Shown: one piece after another, positions 44,627-53,924 of the stretch
Numbering within the stretch: position 1 is the stretch's first letter
Layout of the letters: every line of letters starts with the position of its first letter
NCBI GenBank assembly: GCA_025916675.1
Contig: CP098402.1
Coordinates: forward strand, 1,483,205-1,547,204
Source: Phycisphaera sp.
GTDB taxonomy: Bacteria > Planctomycetota > Phycisphaerae > Phycisphaerales > UBA1924
Reading direction: 5' to 3'
DNA length: 64,000 bases
The notes under the pieces: generated by a model
What the model was told of the DNA's origin: nothing
The model's database searches: none
The model's input: only the letters and a program-made list of their open reading frames with translations
Translations under genes and position numbers: made by a program

Positions 44627-46378
44627 CTACGGGCACCCAGCGTCGAACTCGTTCTGGAACGCCAGGAAATCGAAGATGGTCAGCACCCCATCGCCGTCGA
44701 AGTCGGCCACCGTGAGGTCGCCGGCGTCGAAGGCGTTCTGGAAGCCGAGGAAGTCGAATATGGTCAGCTCGCCGTCGCCATCGATATCGGCGCGGCAGGC
44801 GTCGCAGTCGGCCAGCGGGTTGGCCACGATGAACCCCAGGAACGGATCGTCGAAGCCATCCCAGATGCGCTGCTGCACCTCGAATTGGTCGAGTGTGCCC
44901 CAGCAGACGTTGCTGGCATCGATGTTGCTCGAACCACCGGTATCGAAGGGCTGGCCGTTGAACACGTCCTGCCCGCGTGTCGCCACGTTGTCCGTGAACA
45001 CGTTAAATCTTCTCGCATCCGGATCACCAGCAAACGTGGTCCCGGTTGAGCCTACATCGATGAAGACGGCGCCACCATCCGCGGCCATGTTGTCCTCGAA
45101 CGTGGTCGCCTCGAACACCACACCCGGGCTCCGCAGGAGCACCGCCCCGCCCCGTTCCGCAGCAGTATTGCCCACGAAGACCGAATCGGACACGATCGTG
45201 TCGGGGCAGTTGTCAACCAGCAGGCCGCCGCAGTCCATCACGCTCGTGTTGCCCTCGAATCGCACGTCGATCAAGCGAATCCGTTCACTATCATGGAGCG
45301 TTATCACGCCGCCAAAGGCAGAGGGGCCTTCGAACATATTGTCTTCGAGAACCACCCGCTCGATCACGACGTTGTTGCATTCGCCCAAGAACATTCCGGA
45401 AGACGACGCCAAGAACGTATCAGATGAATTGCGTCGGAAGTCGCTGTCGGTGATCGTCAGATTCTCAACCCTAGAGATCGTCGCACCCGCCCAGCCGTTC
45501 TCGAGCACCGAGCACCCGACCAGATCGACATCCGTGCAGTCCGTGATCGCGAGTCCGTTGCGATCGCACTGCTCGATTCGTGATGATTCGATCACGACAC
45601 GATTGCACCGCGAGAAGGCGAGCCCACGGGACCCGGTTCGGCCTTCCATCACGCTATCAACCACTAAGACGTCGTCAGCATCGAAGATATTCAACGCCTC
45701 GGTGGAGTTTGCAATCCCCCGAAACCCGGAAATCTCGTGCCATCGACCGCCACCGACGGACATACCTAGGCCGGCGTTGTCACGTGCCTCCAGGTTCTCG
45801 GCATGGAGGCGAAGCTCGCCTTCCAGTTCCGCCCGCACACCCCTAGAACCCGATTGTCGGGCGGTGAGGTCCTTCAAGACTGCCACGCTGAGGTCGAGGT
45901 AGACCGAAGCACCGATGCCCAAAGGCCCACCCCCCATCGACACGTCCACGTGTTCGAGGATCGATCCGCCGAGATAGGCCCCAGTGTCCAAGTCGACCTG
46001 ACCATCGACAGCCAGCGGTGTGAAGTGGATGCCCCGCCACTGGCCCGGGATTGGATCGGTAGCGAGCGCCTTGAAGACGACGGGTTCGGCTTCGGTGCCT
46101 CGGGCGATCAGCGTGCCCGCACCGAACGCGGACGAGCCGATGTCCATGCCCAACCCGTCACCGAACTCCACGGTAACGCCCGGCTCGATCGTCAGCGTGG
46201 CGTCGTCACCCACGATGATGAGGTTCACGACCCGGTACGGGCTCCCGGCTGCGGTCCAAGTCACGTCATCGAGGATCGGGCCACCAACTACCGTTTGGGC
46301 GTGCGAACTCGCCGCGATCACCGAGATCAGGATCCCACCACACCTTGGCGCACCCCACCGATTGTTCATCCCGAGCAT
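44627..46378 (-). CDS. Secreted parallel beta-helix protein with GC-type dockerin tail
   Basis: About 583 residues. A signal peptide (GGILISVIAASSHAQ) is followed by a long right-handed beta-helix with pectate-lyase-like repeats (for example NLTITDSDFRRNSSDTF, NNVVIERVVLEDNMF, DTIVSDSVFVGNTA). The carboxyl end carries two EF-hand repeats starting ADIDGDGELTIFDF and ADFDGDGVLTIFDF, with Cys before the first and terminal GCP. No catalytic residues can be assigned; it may bind or cut polysaccharide. ATG 46378 or 46369 are both possible starts. Confidence 0.85.
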   Translation of the reverse strand: MLGMNNRWGAPRCGGILISVIAASSHAQTVVGGPILDDVTWTAAGSPYRVVNLIIVGDDATLTIEPGVTVEFGDGLGMDIGSSAFGAGTLIARGTEAEPVVFKALATDPIPGQWRGIHFTPLAVDGQVDLDTGAYLGGSILEHVDVSMGGGPLGIGASVYLDLSVAVLKDLTARQSGSRGVRAELEGELRLHAENLEARDNAGLGMSVGGGRWHEISGFRGIANSTEALNIFDADDVLVVDSVMEGRTGSRGLAFSRCNRVVIESSRIEQCDRNGLAITDCTDVDLVGCSVLENGWAGATISRVENLTITDSDFRRNSSDTFLASSSGMFLGECNNVVIERVVLEDNMFEGPSAFGGVITLHDSERIRLIDVRFEGNTSVMDCGGLLVDNCPDTIVSDSVFVGNTAAERGGAVLLRSPGVVFEATTFEDNMAADGGAVFIDVGSTGTTFAGDPDARRFNVFTDNVATRGQDVFNGQPFDTGGSSNIDASNVCWGTLDQFEVQQRIWDGFDDPFLGFIVANPLADCDACRADIDGDGELTIFDFLGFQNAFDAGDLTVADFDGDGVLTIFDFLAFQNEFDAGCP

Positions 46379-46521
46379 GACCTCACCCCATCTCAAAGTG
46401 TGAATCCAGACTCCAAGCTTGATACGGTCGTACCCGGCTTGATCCTGCACCACCCGGCCTTCGAGATATTGTAATCAGGCTCTAGCAAATCCGGTCGAGA
46501 AAATTTGCTAGCCCCGCTTGG

Positions 46522-47367
46522 CTATCGGCGCGGCTCCGGAGCCCAATCCTCACCGGTCGCCTGATCAGCCCATTTCCTCATGTCCCGAAGCTCCTGCCAC
46601 CCCAGCACCTCGGCGTGGCCGTCGAGCATGGCGGTCACGGCCTTGCCGCCATGCCGGAGGCTGACGAAGCCGCTGTTGGTTCCGGGGTTGGCCGCGCGGT
46701 CTTCATAGCTATCCTGCCACCCACTGCTGAAGGTCGGCGCTTCGATCCTGAAGAAGCCCTCGGGATCGGGCAGTTCTTCGATGGTGCCGGGACCGCGAAA
46801 GCGGGCCGAGGCGAACGCGATGACCTCGGTTGGGCGCGTGGCCTGGTCGTCGCGCTCGAGGAACACCTTGCCGAACACGCGCTGGCTGGTGGTGTCGCCC
46901 AGGTGGTTCACGCTCCCGCCGACGTACGCGACGTTCATGCCCAGGCTGGGGTAGAGGCTCACCGTGTAGACGAAGTCATCGCGGCGTTCGCGCAGGGCCG
47001 CGAGTGCCTTGGCGTCGCCGTACATGCCTCGGAAGTTGTAGTCGAAGTACGGCGCGAGCCGCCATGGGTACCGCTGGGCGATGAGCGGGTCGCCGATGGG
47101 ATCGCCCCGGTCGTCGAACGGCGCATGGCGGCCCATCACGTCACGGCGATCGGGCATGCCGGTCAGCAGCCGGCCGCCGTTGTCTTGGGCGTAGAGCTGG
47201 AATGCGAGCATCGTCTGCTGGGCGGCGGCGAGCTCGCGCGTGGCCTTGGCCAGCCCCCGGGCGGCCCCCAGGCTGGGCAGCAGGATCGAGATTAGGATCG
47301 AGATGATCGCGATAACCACGAGCAGTTCGATGAGCGTAAAAGCGGCATTCTCACGGCGCTGTGACAC
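46522..47367 (-). CDS. Type II pseudopilin-like protein (planctomycete type)
   Basis: A 281-residue protein whose first 30 residues are a prepilin-type leader and helix, AAFTLIELLVVIAIISIL, cleaved and methylated before Phe by a prepilin peptidase; Ala rather than Gly precedes the Phe. The rest is a globular domain with a VSLRHGGKAVTAMLDGH block, which matches the H-X9-DG carboxyl motif common in the large planctomycete family of such proteins. It starts at a GTG seven bases after AGGAG. Role unknown; these are usually exported to the periplasm or cell surface. Confidence 0.85.
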   Translation of the reverse strand: MSQRRENAAFTLIELLVVIAIISILISILLPSLGAARGLAKATRELAAAQQTMLAFQLYAQDNGGRLLTGMPDRRDVMGRHAPFDDRGDPIGDPLIAQRYPWRLAPYFDYNFRGMYGDAKALAALRERRDDFVYTVSLYPSLGMNVAYVGGSVNHLGDTTSQRVFGKVFLERDDQATRPTEVIAFASARFRGPGTIEELPDPEGFFRIEAPTFSSGWQDSYEDRAANPGTNSGFVSLRHGGKAVTAMLDGHAEVLGWQELRDMRKWADQATGEDWAPEPRR

Positions 47368-47505
47368 GGCAGGGCTCCTGCTTTGCTGTCATACAAGAAT
47401 ATTTCTTGACCAACAGCGAGTCCAGCCCAATACTACGCAACTGAGACTCAATCGCAATGCCGCTCGGGTGAGAATCTGCCGCCCGGTTCTTGAAGGAGAC
47501 CGCCC

Positions 47506-48525
47506 ATGACCCGCACCATCGCCCCCGCCGTCCTGCTCGCTCTCGCCGGTGCCTGCCTCGCCCAGTCCGGCCCGATCTCGCTGAGCTTCGACGAGCCCGT
47601 CCGCGACCGCTGGAACTACCCCTTCAGCGCCACCCCCGGCACACGCACCGAGTCGCCCATCTTCGGGGCCACGGGCCTGGCGGGGTTCGACGATCGCGAC
47701 AGCCAGTTCGTGATCGGCTTCGACACCGGCGGCGACATCCCCACCGGCATGGGCGCCGACGCGTTCCGCGTGGTCTCGGCCAGGGTCACACTGGTGGTCC
47801 AGAACGACTTCCAGTTCGCCTACGACGCCACTCAGGACGTGCTGGCGAGTTATTTCCAGAGTGACGATCCCGACTATGTCGAGGACACCACCGCCGGCCG
47901 CCCCATCGAGCTCTACGCCACGGGCTATCGCAACGGCATTACCATCGAGAACTGGGAAGAAACCAGCGTGTTCGGCGGTCCGCCCATCGTGCCACCGGCC
48001 GAGGGCGCTCGCAACGCGTTTGCCGCGTTCTACGCGGGTGTCGACGACGTGGTCGACTTGTCACGCCAGGTGCGCGAGCGCATCGAGAGCACGCCAATGG
48101 CCATCGGCCAGACCACTGATGTGGCCGTAGGTGAGCTGGTGCCGGCCGAGACGGTGTTCACCTTCGACATCGATACCTGCGCCCCGGGGGCCAAGTCGTT
48201 CTTCGACGCGTCCTTCGACGCCGGCAAGGTCAACCTGACCGTCACCAGCATGCACAGCGCCGAGCTAGGCTCGACCGCCTTCCCCGCGTTCTTCACGAAG
48301 GAGAACGCCCTGAGCCCGATCCTGGGCTACGCCCCTCGCCTGGATATCACCGTCATCGCGGTTGACGACGCCGACCTGACCGGCGACGGCTCGCTGGACA
48401 TCTTCGACTTCCTGGCCTTCCAGAACGCCTTCGACGCCGACCAGCCCCTGGCCGACTTCAACGGCGACTGTGTGCTGGATATCTTCGACTTCCTGGCCTT
48501 CCAGAACGCCTTCGACGCCGGCTGA
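47506..48525 (+). CDS. Secreted protein with two dockerin-like repeats, lacking the usual cysteines
   Basis: A 339-residue exported protein of unknown function: signal peptide (1-19), about 270 residues of probable beta structure, then repeats beginning ADLTGDGSLDIFDF and ADFNGDCVLDIFDF. Unlike the five other tails in this window it has no Cys before the first repeat and stops at NAFDAG without the final Cys; instead a Cys replaces the loop Gly in repeat two. GAAGGAGA precedes the ATG. The heme-oxygenase-like gene follows after 38 bases. Confidence 0.85.
   Translation: MTRTIAPAVLLALAGACLAQSGPISLSFDEPVRDRWNYPFSATPGTRTESPIFGATGLAGFDDRDSQFVIGFDTGGDIPTGMGADAFRVVSARVTLVVQNDFQFAYDATQDVLASYFQSDDPDYVEDTTAGRPIELYATGYRNGITIENWEETSVFGGPPIVPPAEGARNAFAAFYAGVDDVVDLSRQVRERIESTPMAIGQTTDVAVGELVPAETVFTFDIDTCAPGAKSFFDASFDAGKVNLTVTSMHSAELGSTAFPAFFTKENALSPILGYAPRLDITVIAVDDADLTGDGSLDIFDFLAFQNAFDADQPLADFNGDCVLDIFDFLAFQNAFDAG
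48400..48520 (+). repeat. Two identical 40-bp direct repeats in the dockerin tail
   Basis: The 40 bases 48400-48439 recur without change at 48481-48520, encoding IFDFLAFQNAFDA twice. Such exact nucleotide identity suggests recent duplication or gene conversion between repeats. Confidence 0.9.
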
Positions 48526-48563
48526 GCCTCCCTACCCTTCGGCAAGACAGGAGCCAGGAACGC

Positions 48564-49250
48564 ATGCAACACCCCACGACTCACACGGGCGACTCCGAAG
48601 CCGCCACCGGCATCGCCGCCACGCTGAAAGACAGCACCTGGGACCTGCACCAGCAGGCCGAGAGCGGCGAGCTCCAGCAGCGGCTAGTAAAAGGTGAACT
48701 CGGCCGCGCCGAGTACGCCGCCCACCTGGGCCAGCTCTACCTCGTGCATCGCAAGCTGGAGAGCTGCCTGGACGACGCCGCCGGCACATGCGATCAGGTC
48801 AAAGCGCTCAACAGCGAAGAGCTGCGTCATACCGGCAAGCTCGAGGCGGATCTCGCCCATCTGTCGACCGATCCGGCCGACGTGAAACCCGTACCTGCGA
48901 CTCAGAGCTTCGTGACCTGGATCGAGGCCACCGCGAAGGACAACCCCACCGCCCTCATCGGGGTGCAGTATGTTCTTGAAGGCTCGACCAACGGCAACGG
49001 ATTCATCGCCAAGAAGATTGGCCCAGCTCTCGATCTGAAGACCGACGGCCTGCGCTACCTCACCAGCTACGGCCCAGCCCAGCGCGAGACCTGGGCCCGC
49101 TTTAAGAGCAGGCTGGACACGCTCGACCTCGGGCCCGACGCGCTCGAAAAAGTCGTTGATGCCGCCAAACGCACGTTTGTGGGTGTCCGCGACATCAATA
49201 GTGAATTGCTCGAAGTGCTGGCAGGGCACACCAAGTCCGCCGGTGCCTGA
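48564..49250 (+). CDS. Heme oxygenase-like protein
   Basis: A 228-residue all-helical protein of the biliverdin-forming heme oxygenase fold. The proximal heme ligand would be His29 in WDLHQQAESG, and the distal helix carries the glycine-rich GVQYVLEGSTNGNGF, the equivalent of the conserved YVLEGSTLGG block. It would open heme to biliverdin and release iron. No phytochrome or biliverdin reductase is nearby, so iron recovery is the more likely role. A terminator hairpin follows. Confidence 0.82.
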   Translation: MQHPTTHTGDSEAATGIAATLKDSTWDLHQQAESGELQQRLVKGELGRAEYAAHLGQLYLVHRKLESCLDDAAGTCDQVKALNSEELRHTGKLEADLAHLSTDPADVKPVPATQSFVTWIEATAKDNPTALIGVQYVLEGSTNGNGFIAKKIGPALDLKTDGLRYLTSYGPAQRETWARFKSRLDTLDLGPDALEKVVDAAKRTFVGVRDINSELLEVLAGHTKSAGA

Positions 49251-49273
49251 CAACCAGATCGGATGTCTTCAGC

Positions 49274-49294
49274 AAGCCCGCGAATCGCGGGCTT
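49274..49294. terminator. Terminator between heme oxygenase and patatin genes
   Basis: AAGCCCGCG pairs with CGCGGGCTT (9 bp) around AAT, between converging genes; it can serve both directions. Confidence 0.8.
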
Positions 49295-49318
49295 ATTCGT
49301 AGCCACCTAGCACGCCGG

Positions 49319-50614
49319 CTACGCGTCACTGGCCCTGAACAGCATCTCACGTTTATCCTGATAGGCCGACCAGTCGAACGGCTTCCGGCTGGACTTCGGG
49401 TCGCCAGCCAGGAACAACCGAGCCGCGTCGACACCGGCCGCGAACAGGTCGATCATTTCGCCTTCTTCCAGGTTGAAATTGAGCCAATGCACGTCATCCT
49501 TGCCGTCACGGTTTGCGTCGAGTTCGATCTCGGCAACCAGCGAGCGGTAATCGGGGTTGCGCCACAAGAAATCAAAATCCGAAGCCTGTCGAGCTGCATT
49601 GAACATAGCCCCGCCCATGGTGATCGGGCCAGTGACCCGTGCGGCCTGGGCCCGGCTGCGTCCGAGCTTGGCCCCGAACGTCGGCAACCGCGGTCGCCGC
49701 CTTGGTCCAGAGCCCCCCGGTTGGGTGTGGAACAGGCTAATCGGAAAGTTCGACATGAGCCCGCCGTCGAGGAAGATCGCTTCTGCCGGCACCTCGCCGT
49801 TGTAGCCCACGCACTCCCGCCATCGGGCCCGCGCCGCGTCCCCCGACGGCAACGGCGCGACGCGCATCGGCTCGAAGAAGTAGGGCACCGACATCGACGC
49901 GCGCACGAAGCGGGCGGGGTTCTGCGCCTCCGGCTCGTCGTAGAACAAACCCGCCATTTCGGGAAAAACAATCTTGCTATAGGTCGTGACCTCACTGGAC
50001 ACGATCCGTAGCTTCGCTTGCAGGTCCGCCATGTCCTGGGGCGCGCCGTTGTGTGACATCGAATCGGGCCAGCGGTTCATCTGGGTGTCCAGGTCCGTGA
50101 CACTCTCCACACCGCACTCCAGCAAGCGCTCGCGGACCCATTCCTCGAACACGACGCCGGGATTGATGCCCCACTCCCCAACAATCTCATCGATATTGCG
50201 CAGCACGGCCCGGGTGATCGAATAGCAACCCCGGCGCTTGATAAAGATGTCCCGCACCAGGTCACGCGCGTCGTCGCCGCCATCGACGAACGAGAAAAAA
50301 TCCATGTCCGAAAGCATTGCCAGCAGCCGCAGTGCCCTCGGCTCGGCGGGAGGCGCGGCCGCGGCCAGCAGGCATGCGCTGATCGCTCCAGCAGAAGTGC
50401 CGCCGATGCTGCGAAACCGGATGCCCATCTCTTCGAGTGCCCAGGCGTACCCCACGAGCGCGATGCCCAATACACCGCCGCCCTCCATCACTAGGTCAAT
50501 ATACCGATGGCCGTCACCATCGGTGATGTCAGACACCGCATAGGGACCGCCGCCGCCTAGAGCGGCCATGCTTCGTTCCACACGCGGATCGTTCGTGAAT
50601 CTGGATACGTCCAT
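49319..50614 (-). CDS. Patatin-like phospholipase
   Basis: A 431-residue lipid acyl hydrolase. It shows the oxyanion loop GGGVLG (45-50), the nucleophile elbow GGTSAGA (Ser74) and the catalytic Asp in DGGLMSNFP. No signal peptide is seen, so it is probably cytoplasmic or injected. The ATG at 50614 is seven bases after AGGAG; the TTG two codons upstream is rejected. Confidence 0.9.
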   Translation of the reverse strand: MDVSRFTNDPRVERSMAALGGGGPYAVSDITDGDGHRYIDLVMEGGGVLGIALVGYAWALEEMGIRFRSIGGTSAGAISACLLAAAAPPAEPRALRLLAMLSDMDFFSFVDGGDDARDLVRDIFIKRRGCYSITRAVLRNIDEIVGEWGINPGVVFEEWVRERLLECGVESVTDLDTQMNRWPDSMSHNGAPQDMADLQAKLRIVSSEVTTYSKIVFPEMAGLFYDEPEAQNPARFVRASMSVPYFFEPMRVAPLPSGDAARARWRECVGYNGEVPAEAIFLDGGLMSNFPISLFHTQPGGSGPRRRPRLPTFGAKLGRSRAQAARVTGPITMGGAMFNAARQASDFDFLWRNPDYRSLVAEIELDANRDGKDDVHWLNFNLEEGEMIDLFAAGVDAARLFLAGDPKSSRKPFDWSAYQDKREMLFRASDA

Positions 50615-50830
50615 GTTCAACTCCTATGTTGGTTCTAACCTGCTGCACCACCATATTCGAGTGCGTAGCCGATCCTAGTAACATCGCCCGTATGCGGGGG
50701 TTGGTCATACCCCCAGAATCATGGGCGATCGTCCACGTAGAAAAGAACCGGCGCCCCTTAAAGAAAAGGAGTGCCGATTGGGTGTTGAACACGACCAGAT
50801 GTAGGACCCGATTCCCGGGATCAGCGCGCC

Positions 50831-53734
50831 TTAGCAGCCCGCCGCGAACAAGTTCTGGAATTCCAGGAAGTCGAAAAGCGTCAGCACGCCATCACCGTCG
50901 AGGTCTGCCGACAGATCCCCCAGCGCGAAGGCGTTCTGGAACGCCAGGAAGTCGAAGATGTCCAGGCTTCCGTCGCCGTCAAAGTCGGCGATGCAGCCAC
51001 CCACGGCATCACGGAACCGGGCCGTCATGAACAATGCCGGCGTGACGTTGGTCGCCGCAACGGCATCACCGTCGCACGCGCTATCGAAAGCAAACAGGCC
51101 GCCATCGACCGTCACCCCATCAACGGTGGTCGGGTCAAAGAACAGCGACTGGCGGCTCGAAAGCACATCCGCAACCAGGCGGTACTGGCGAGCCGGCAGC
51201 AATGTCGTATCGACGTTGAAGTGCGCGCGATCGTTGTTCGGGTTGGTGCTCAGGTTGAATCGTTCGGCAACCACCGGCGCTTCGGTCACGTCCCACAAGA
51301 CAACGTTCGCGAGTTCACCCTGGCAATCCGAGGCACCCCGGAGCTGGCCATCGATGATGATCTGGGTCATCCGCTTGGGCCCGGTGGCGTCGGTCGTGTC
51401 CAAGTCGACGCCAACAAACGCCGGCGAACCCAGCGGGGTCGGCCGGTTCATGCCCATCGCGGGGTCGGCCTTGATGAGCTCCCGTCCGGCGGTGAACATC
51501 ATGTTCGGATCGCCATCGGGCGCGAACGTCTCGCCGTCGATCACGACGGTTCCCGAGCGGAACACGACGACCTCACGGTCGGCCAGGGTTGCGATGTCGA
51601 TGTCGCCCAGCGCCGAGTTCACCAGACGATCGACTCGCCGATAGCCGATCTCGGGCAGGCCCGGGAAGTCGACGATCAGCGACACCTCGAGGTCCCGCGT
51701 TGGATCGCCCGGGAATGGGTCGGCCGGCAGGGCCAGGTGCACCGGGTACTCGTCTTGGTTGAGGTAGCCCGCCGAGCTGGTCAGGAACTTCATGCGGTGG
51801 ACCGTATCGCCCTCGATGTCGAGGATGACGTTGGCGCCGTACTGGGTTTCGAGTCCGCGCTCGATCGTGTCGTCATCGGTCATCGCTCGCACGCGGATGT
51901 ACCGCTTCTGTTCTTCGGGCGTCGAGTTGTCATACAGCGTGTTCTCGTAGAAGCGGCCACGCTCCAGCCAGTTGCCCAGCGCACAATCGAGGTCGCCATC
52001 ACGGTCCCAGTCGGCGTACGCGGGCGTCGCGCTGGTGCGGTGGCTCGAGGGGATGTCGGTCGTGGCGACGGTGTAGCGGGCCTCGCCGGTTTCCATGAGC
52101 TGGTTCTGGCGGAACACGCTGCGGCTGGTGAAGTCCAGGTCGCCATCGTTGTCCCAATCGACCACGCTGATGCCGAGATCGAGCCCGATGAACGGGCTGT
52201 CAATCGCGCCCGTGCGCTCGAAGTAGGTCCCGTCGCCGCGATTCTCCCACAACTTGATGCCAGGGCCGGTGTAGATCGCGATCAAGTCGTAGTCGCCGTC
52301 CAAGTCATAATCGAGGAACGCGATGCCCTCTTCCAGGAACGTCGAGAAGCGGATGCCGCTGGATCGTTCGGCCATGAAGTTGAACGATGGATCGCCCACG
52401 GTCGAGTTGTTCTGGTACATGTGCCCGTTGCAATACCAATCCAGGTCGCCATCGAAATCGACATCGACGAACTGGGCCCCCTCGCTCCGCGCGCTGGCCG
52501 GCGGCGGGTTGAGCAGGCCCGCTTCTGCCGTATCTTCGTCGAGCACGTACTCGCCCCCCGGCCCGACGGGCCCGAGGTTGTCGAAGAAGTAGTTCCCGTG
52601 ATTACCGAAGGCCCACGCTGGGTACACCGGCAGGATCATGTCCATGTCGTTGTCGGCATCGACATCGGCAAAGCAGATCGCCTCGCCGTGGGCGTTGCAG
52701 GGCTGCACGTCGACCAGTGAGCGGTCGAGCATGATGTCGACGAAGTTGAGGTCGCCGTCGTTACGAAGCAGATGCATGCAGGTATCGCCCGGGAAGTCAC
52801 GCGGGGACGTCGCGATGTCGGGCAGCCCATCGTTGTTGTAATCACCGAACGACGATCCGTACCGGCGTTGAGCGAAGGGCAGCAGGCGATCGAGATCATC
52901 GACCATCAGCCAGCCGTTGCCCTCCTGATTCCGCCAGAGCTCGCCGCCCTGGCACGCGAACACGTCGGGCCAGCCGTCGGCGTCGTAATCGCCCCAACTG
53001 ATGCCATTTGTGAAGCCGTAGATCAGCCCACTCGGGAACGCCGGGCTCGTCCACAAGCTCAGGGGTACATCCGTGTCGGGGTCATCGGGGCCATCGACCT
53101 CGGACGTATTGGTATACGACCACGTCACCTGGGCCACGGCCCCGGGCAAGATGTCATCGAGCATCCACAGCCGGCGGCTGACACCGTCCGCCGCGACCGG
53201 CACTTCCTGAGACCAATCAGCCGGGAACGTGGTATCGACCGCGTCCATCGTCCGGCATTCACGCGAGAAGAACATCCCGCGGACACGCTCGTCGCTCGTG
53301 TTGGTGAACGTCGTCGAGACGATTAACTCTGATCCATCGAACCACGCCTCGGTGTGGATCTCGAGGTGCGGCGTGCGCGTCACCGTGACGGCGCGCTCGG
53401 GTGTGAACTCACTCGACACGGCTTCGACCGCCGGCCGATTCAACCAATCACCCTCGGTGCCGCTGGCGACGAAACGCCTGACCTCACCCCCCACCATGTA
53501 CTGGTAGCCCGACCACTCGATGATGCCCTGCCCGCCAGCGTCAGCCAGGTGGAAGATGTCGCCGTCGTAGGTGCGCAGCGCCCCGCTGGGCGATGCGGTC
53601 AGCACACCCAGGTCGTTCACCTCGACAGTGAATGGCCCCGAGATCGGATCAGCCACAACCGACGCGGAACACAGAGCAAGAACACCGCCGGCCAGAGCCA
53701 GCAACGCCGCCGCACGATCAGTCGTTTTCAACAT
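50831..53734 (-). CDS. Secreted FG-GAP/VCBS repeat protein with GC-type dockerin tail
   Basis: A 967-residue exported protein. After the signal peptide and a beta-rich N-terminal part come about seven FG-GAP-like calcium loops (WGDYDADGWPDV, FGDYNNDGLPDI, FADVDADNDMDM, FVDVDFDGDLDW, FLDYDLDGDYDL, VVDWDNDGDLDF, YADWDRDGDLDC), suggesting a beta-propeller. The end has two EF-hand repeats (ADFDGDGSLDIFDF and ADLDGDGVLTLFDF), Cys before the first and a terminal Gly-Cys. GGAGGGGGAA precedes the ATG at 53734. Likely an adhesin or surface scaffold. Confidence 0.87.
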   Translation of the reverse strand: MLKTTDRAAALLALAGGVLALCSASVVADPISGPFTVEVNDLGVLTASPSGALRTYDGDIFHLADAGGQGIIEWSGYQYMVGGEVRRFVASGTEGDWLNRPAVEAVSSEFTPERAVTVTRTPHLEIHTEAWFDGSELIVSTTFTNTSDERVRGMFFSRECRTMDAVDTTFPADWSQEVPVAADGVSRRLWMLDDILPGAVAQVTWSYTNTSEVDGPDDPDTDVPLSLWTSPAFPSGLIYGFTNGISWGDYDADGWPDVFACQGGELWRNQEGNGWLMVDDLDRLLPFAQRRYGSSFGDYNNDGLPDIATSPRDFPGDTCMHLLRNDGDLNFVDIMLDRSLVDVQPCNAHGEAICFADVDADNDMDMILPVYPAWAFGNHGNYFFDNLGPVGPGGEYVLDEDTAEAGLLNPPPASARSEGAQFVDVDFDGDLDWYCNGHMYQNNSTVGDPSFNFMAERSSGIRFSTFLEEGIAFLDYDLDGDYDLIAIYTGPGIKLWENRGDGTYFERTGAIDSPFIGLDLGISVVDWDNDGDLDFTSRSVFRQNQLMETGEARYTVATTDIPSSHRTSATPAYADWDRDGDLDCALGNWLERGRFYENTLYDNSTPEEQKRYIRVRAMTDDDTIERGLETQYGANVILDIEGDTVHRMKFLTSSAGYLNQDEYPVHLALPADPFPGDPTRDLEVSLIVDFPGLPEIGYRRVDRLVNSALGDIDIATLADREVVVFRSGTVVIDGETFAPDGDPNMMFTAGRELIKADPAMGMNRPTPLGSPAFVGVDLDTTDATGPKRMTQIIIDGQLRGASDCQGELANVVLWDVTEAPVVAERFNLSTNPNNDRAHFNVDTTLLPARQYRLVADVLSSRQSLFFDPTTVDGVTVDGGLFAFDSACDGDAVAATNVTPALFMTARFRDAVGGCIADFDGDGSLDIFDFLAFQNAFALGDLSADLDGDGVLTLFDFLEFQNLFAAGC

Positions 53735-53924
53735 CTTGCTTTCCCCCTCCACAGAGACGACAGAAAGCGGCCACGGGCGGGCCGCCACAGGAGCCTACCG
53801 CCTATGACAGGGATCGCGTTACCGGGTGTGTCCTTCGATATCCCGAGGCCTACCGAACATGCTGCCACCATATGGCGAATCGGGGCCGTGTATTCGCCAC
53901 GTTGCGTTCAGCAGCCGGGGCAGC

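Noticed and set aside
48370-48525. Repeats that could suggest a CRISPR or other array
   Set aside because: They are in-frame protein repeats encoding EF-hands, with only two units per gene; no CRISPR or cas gene was seen.
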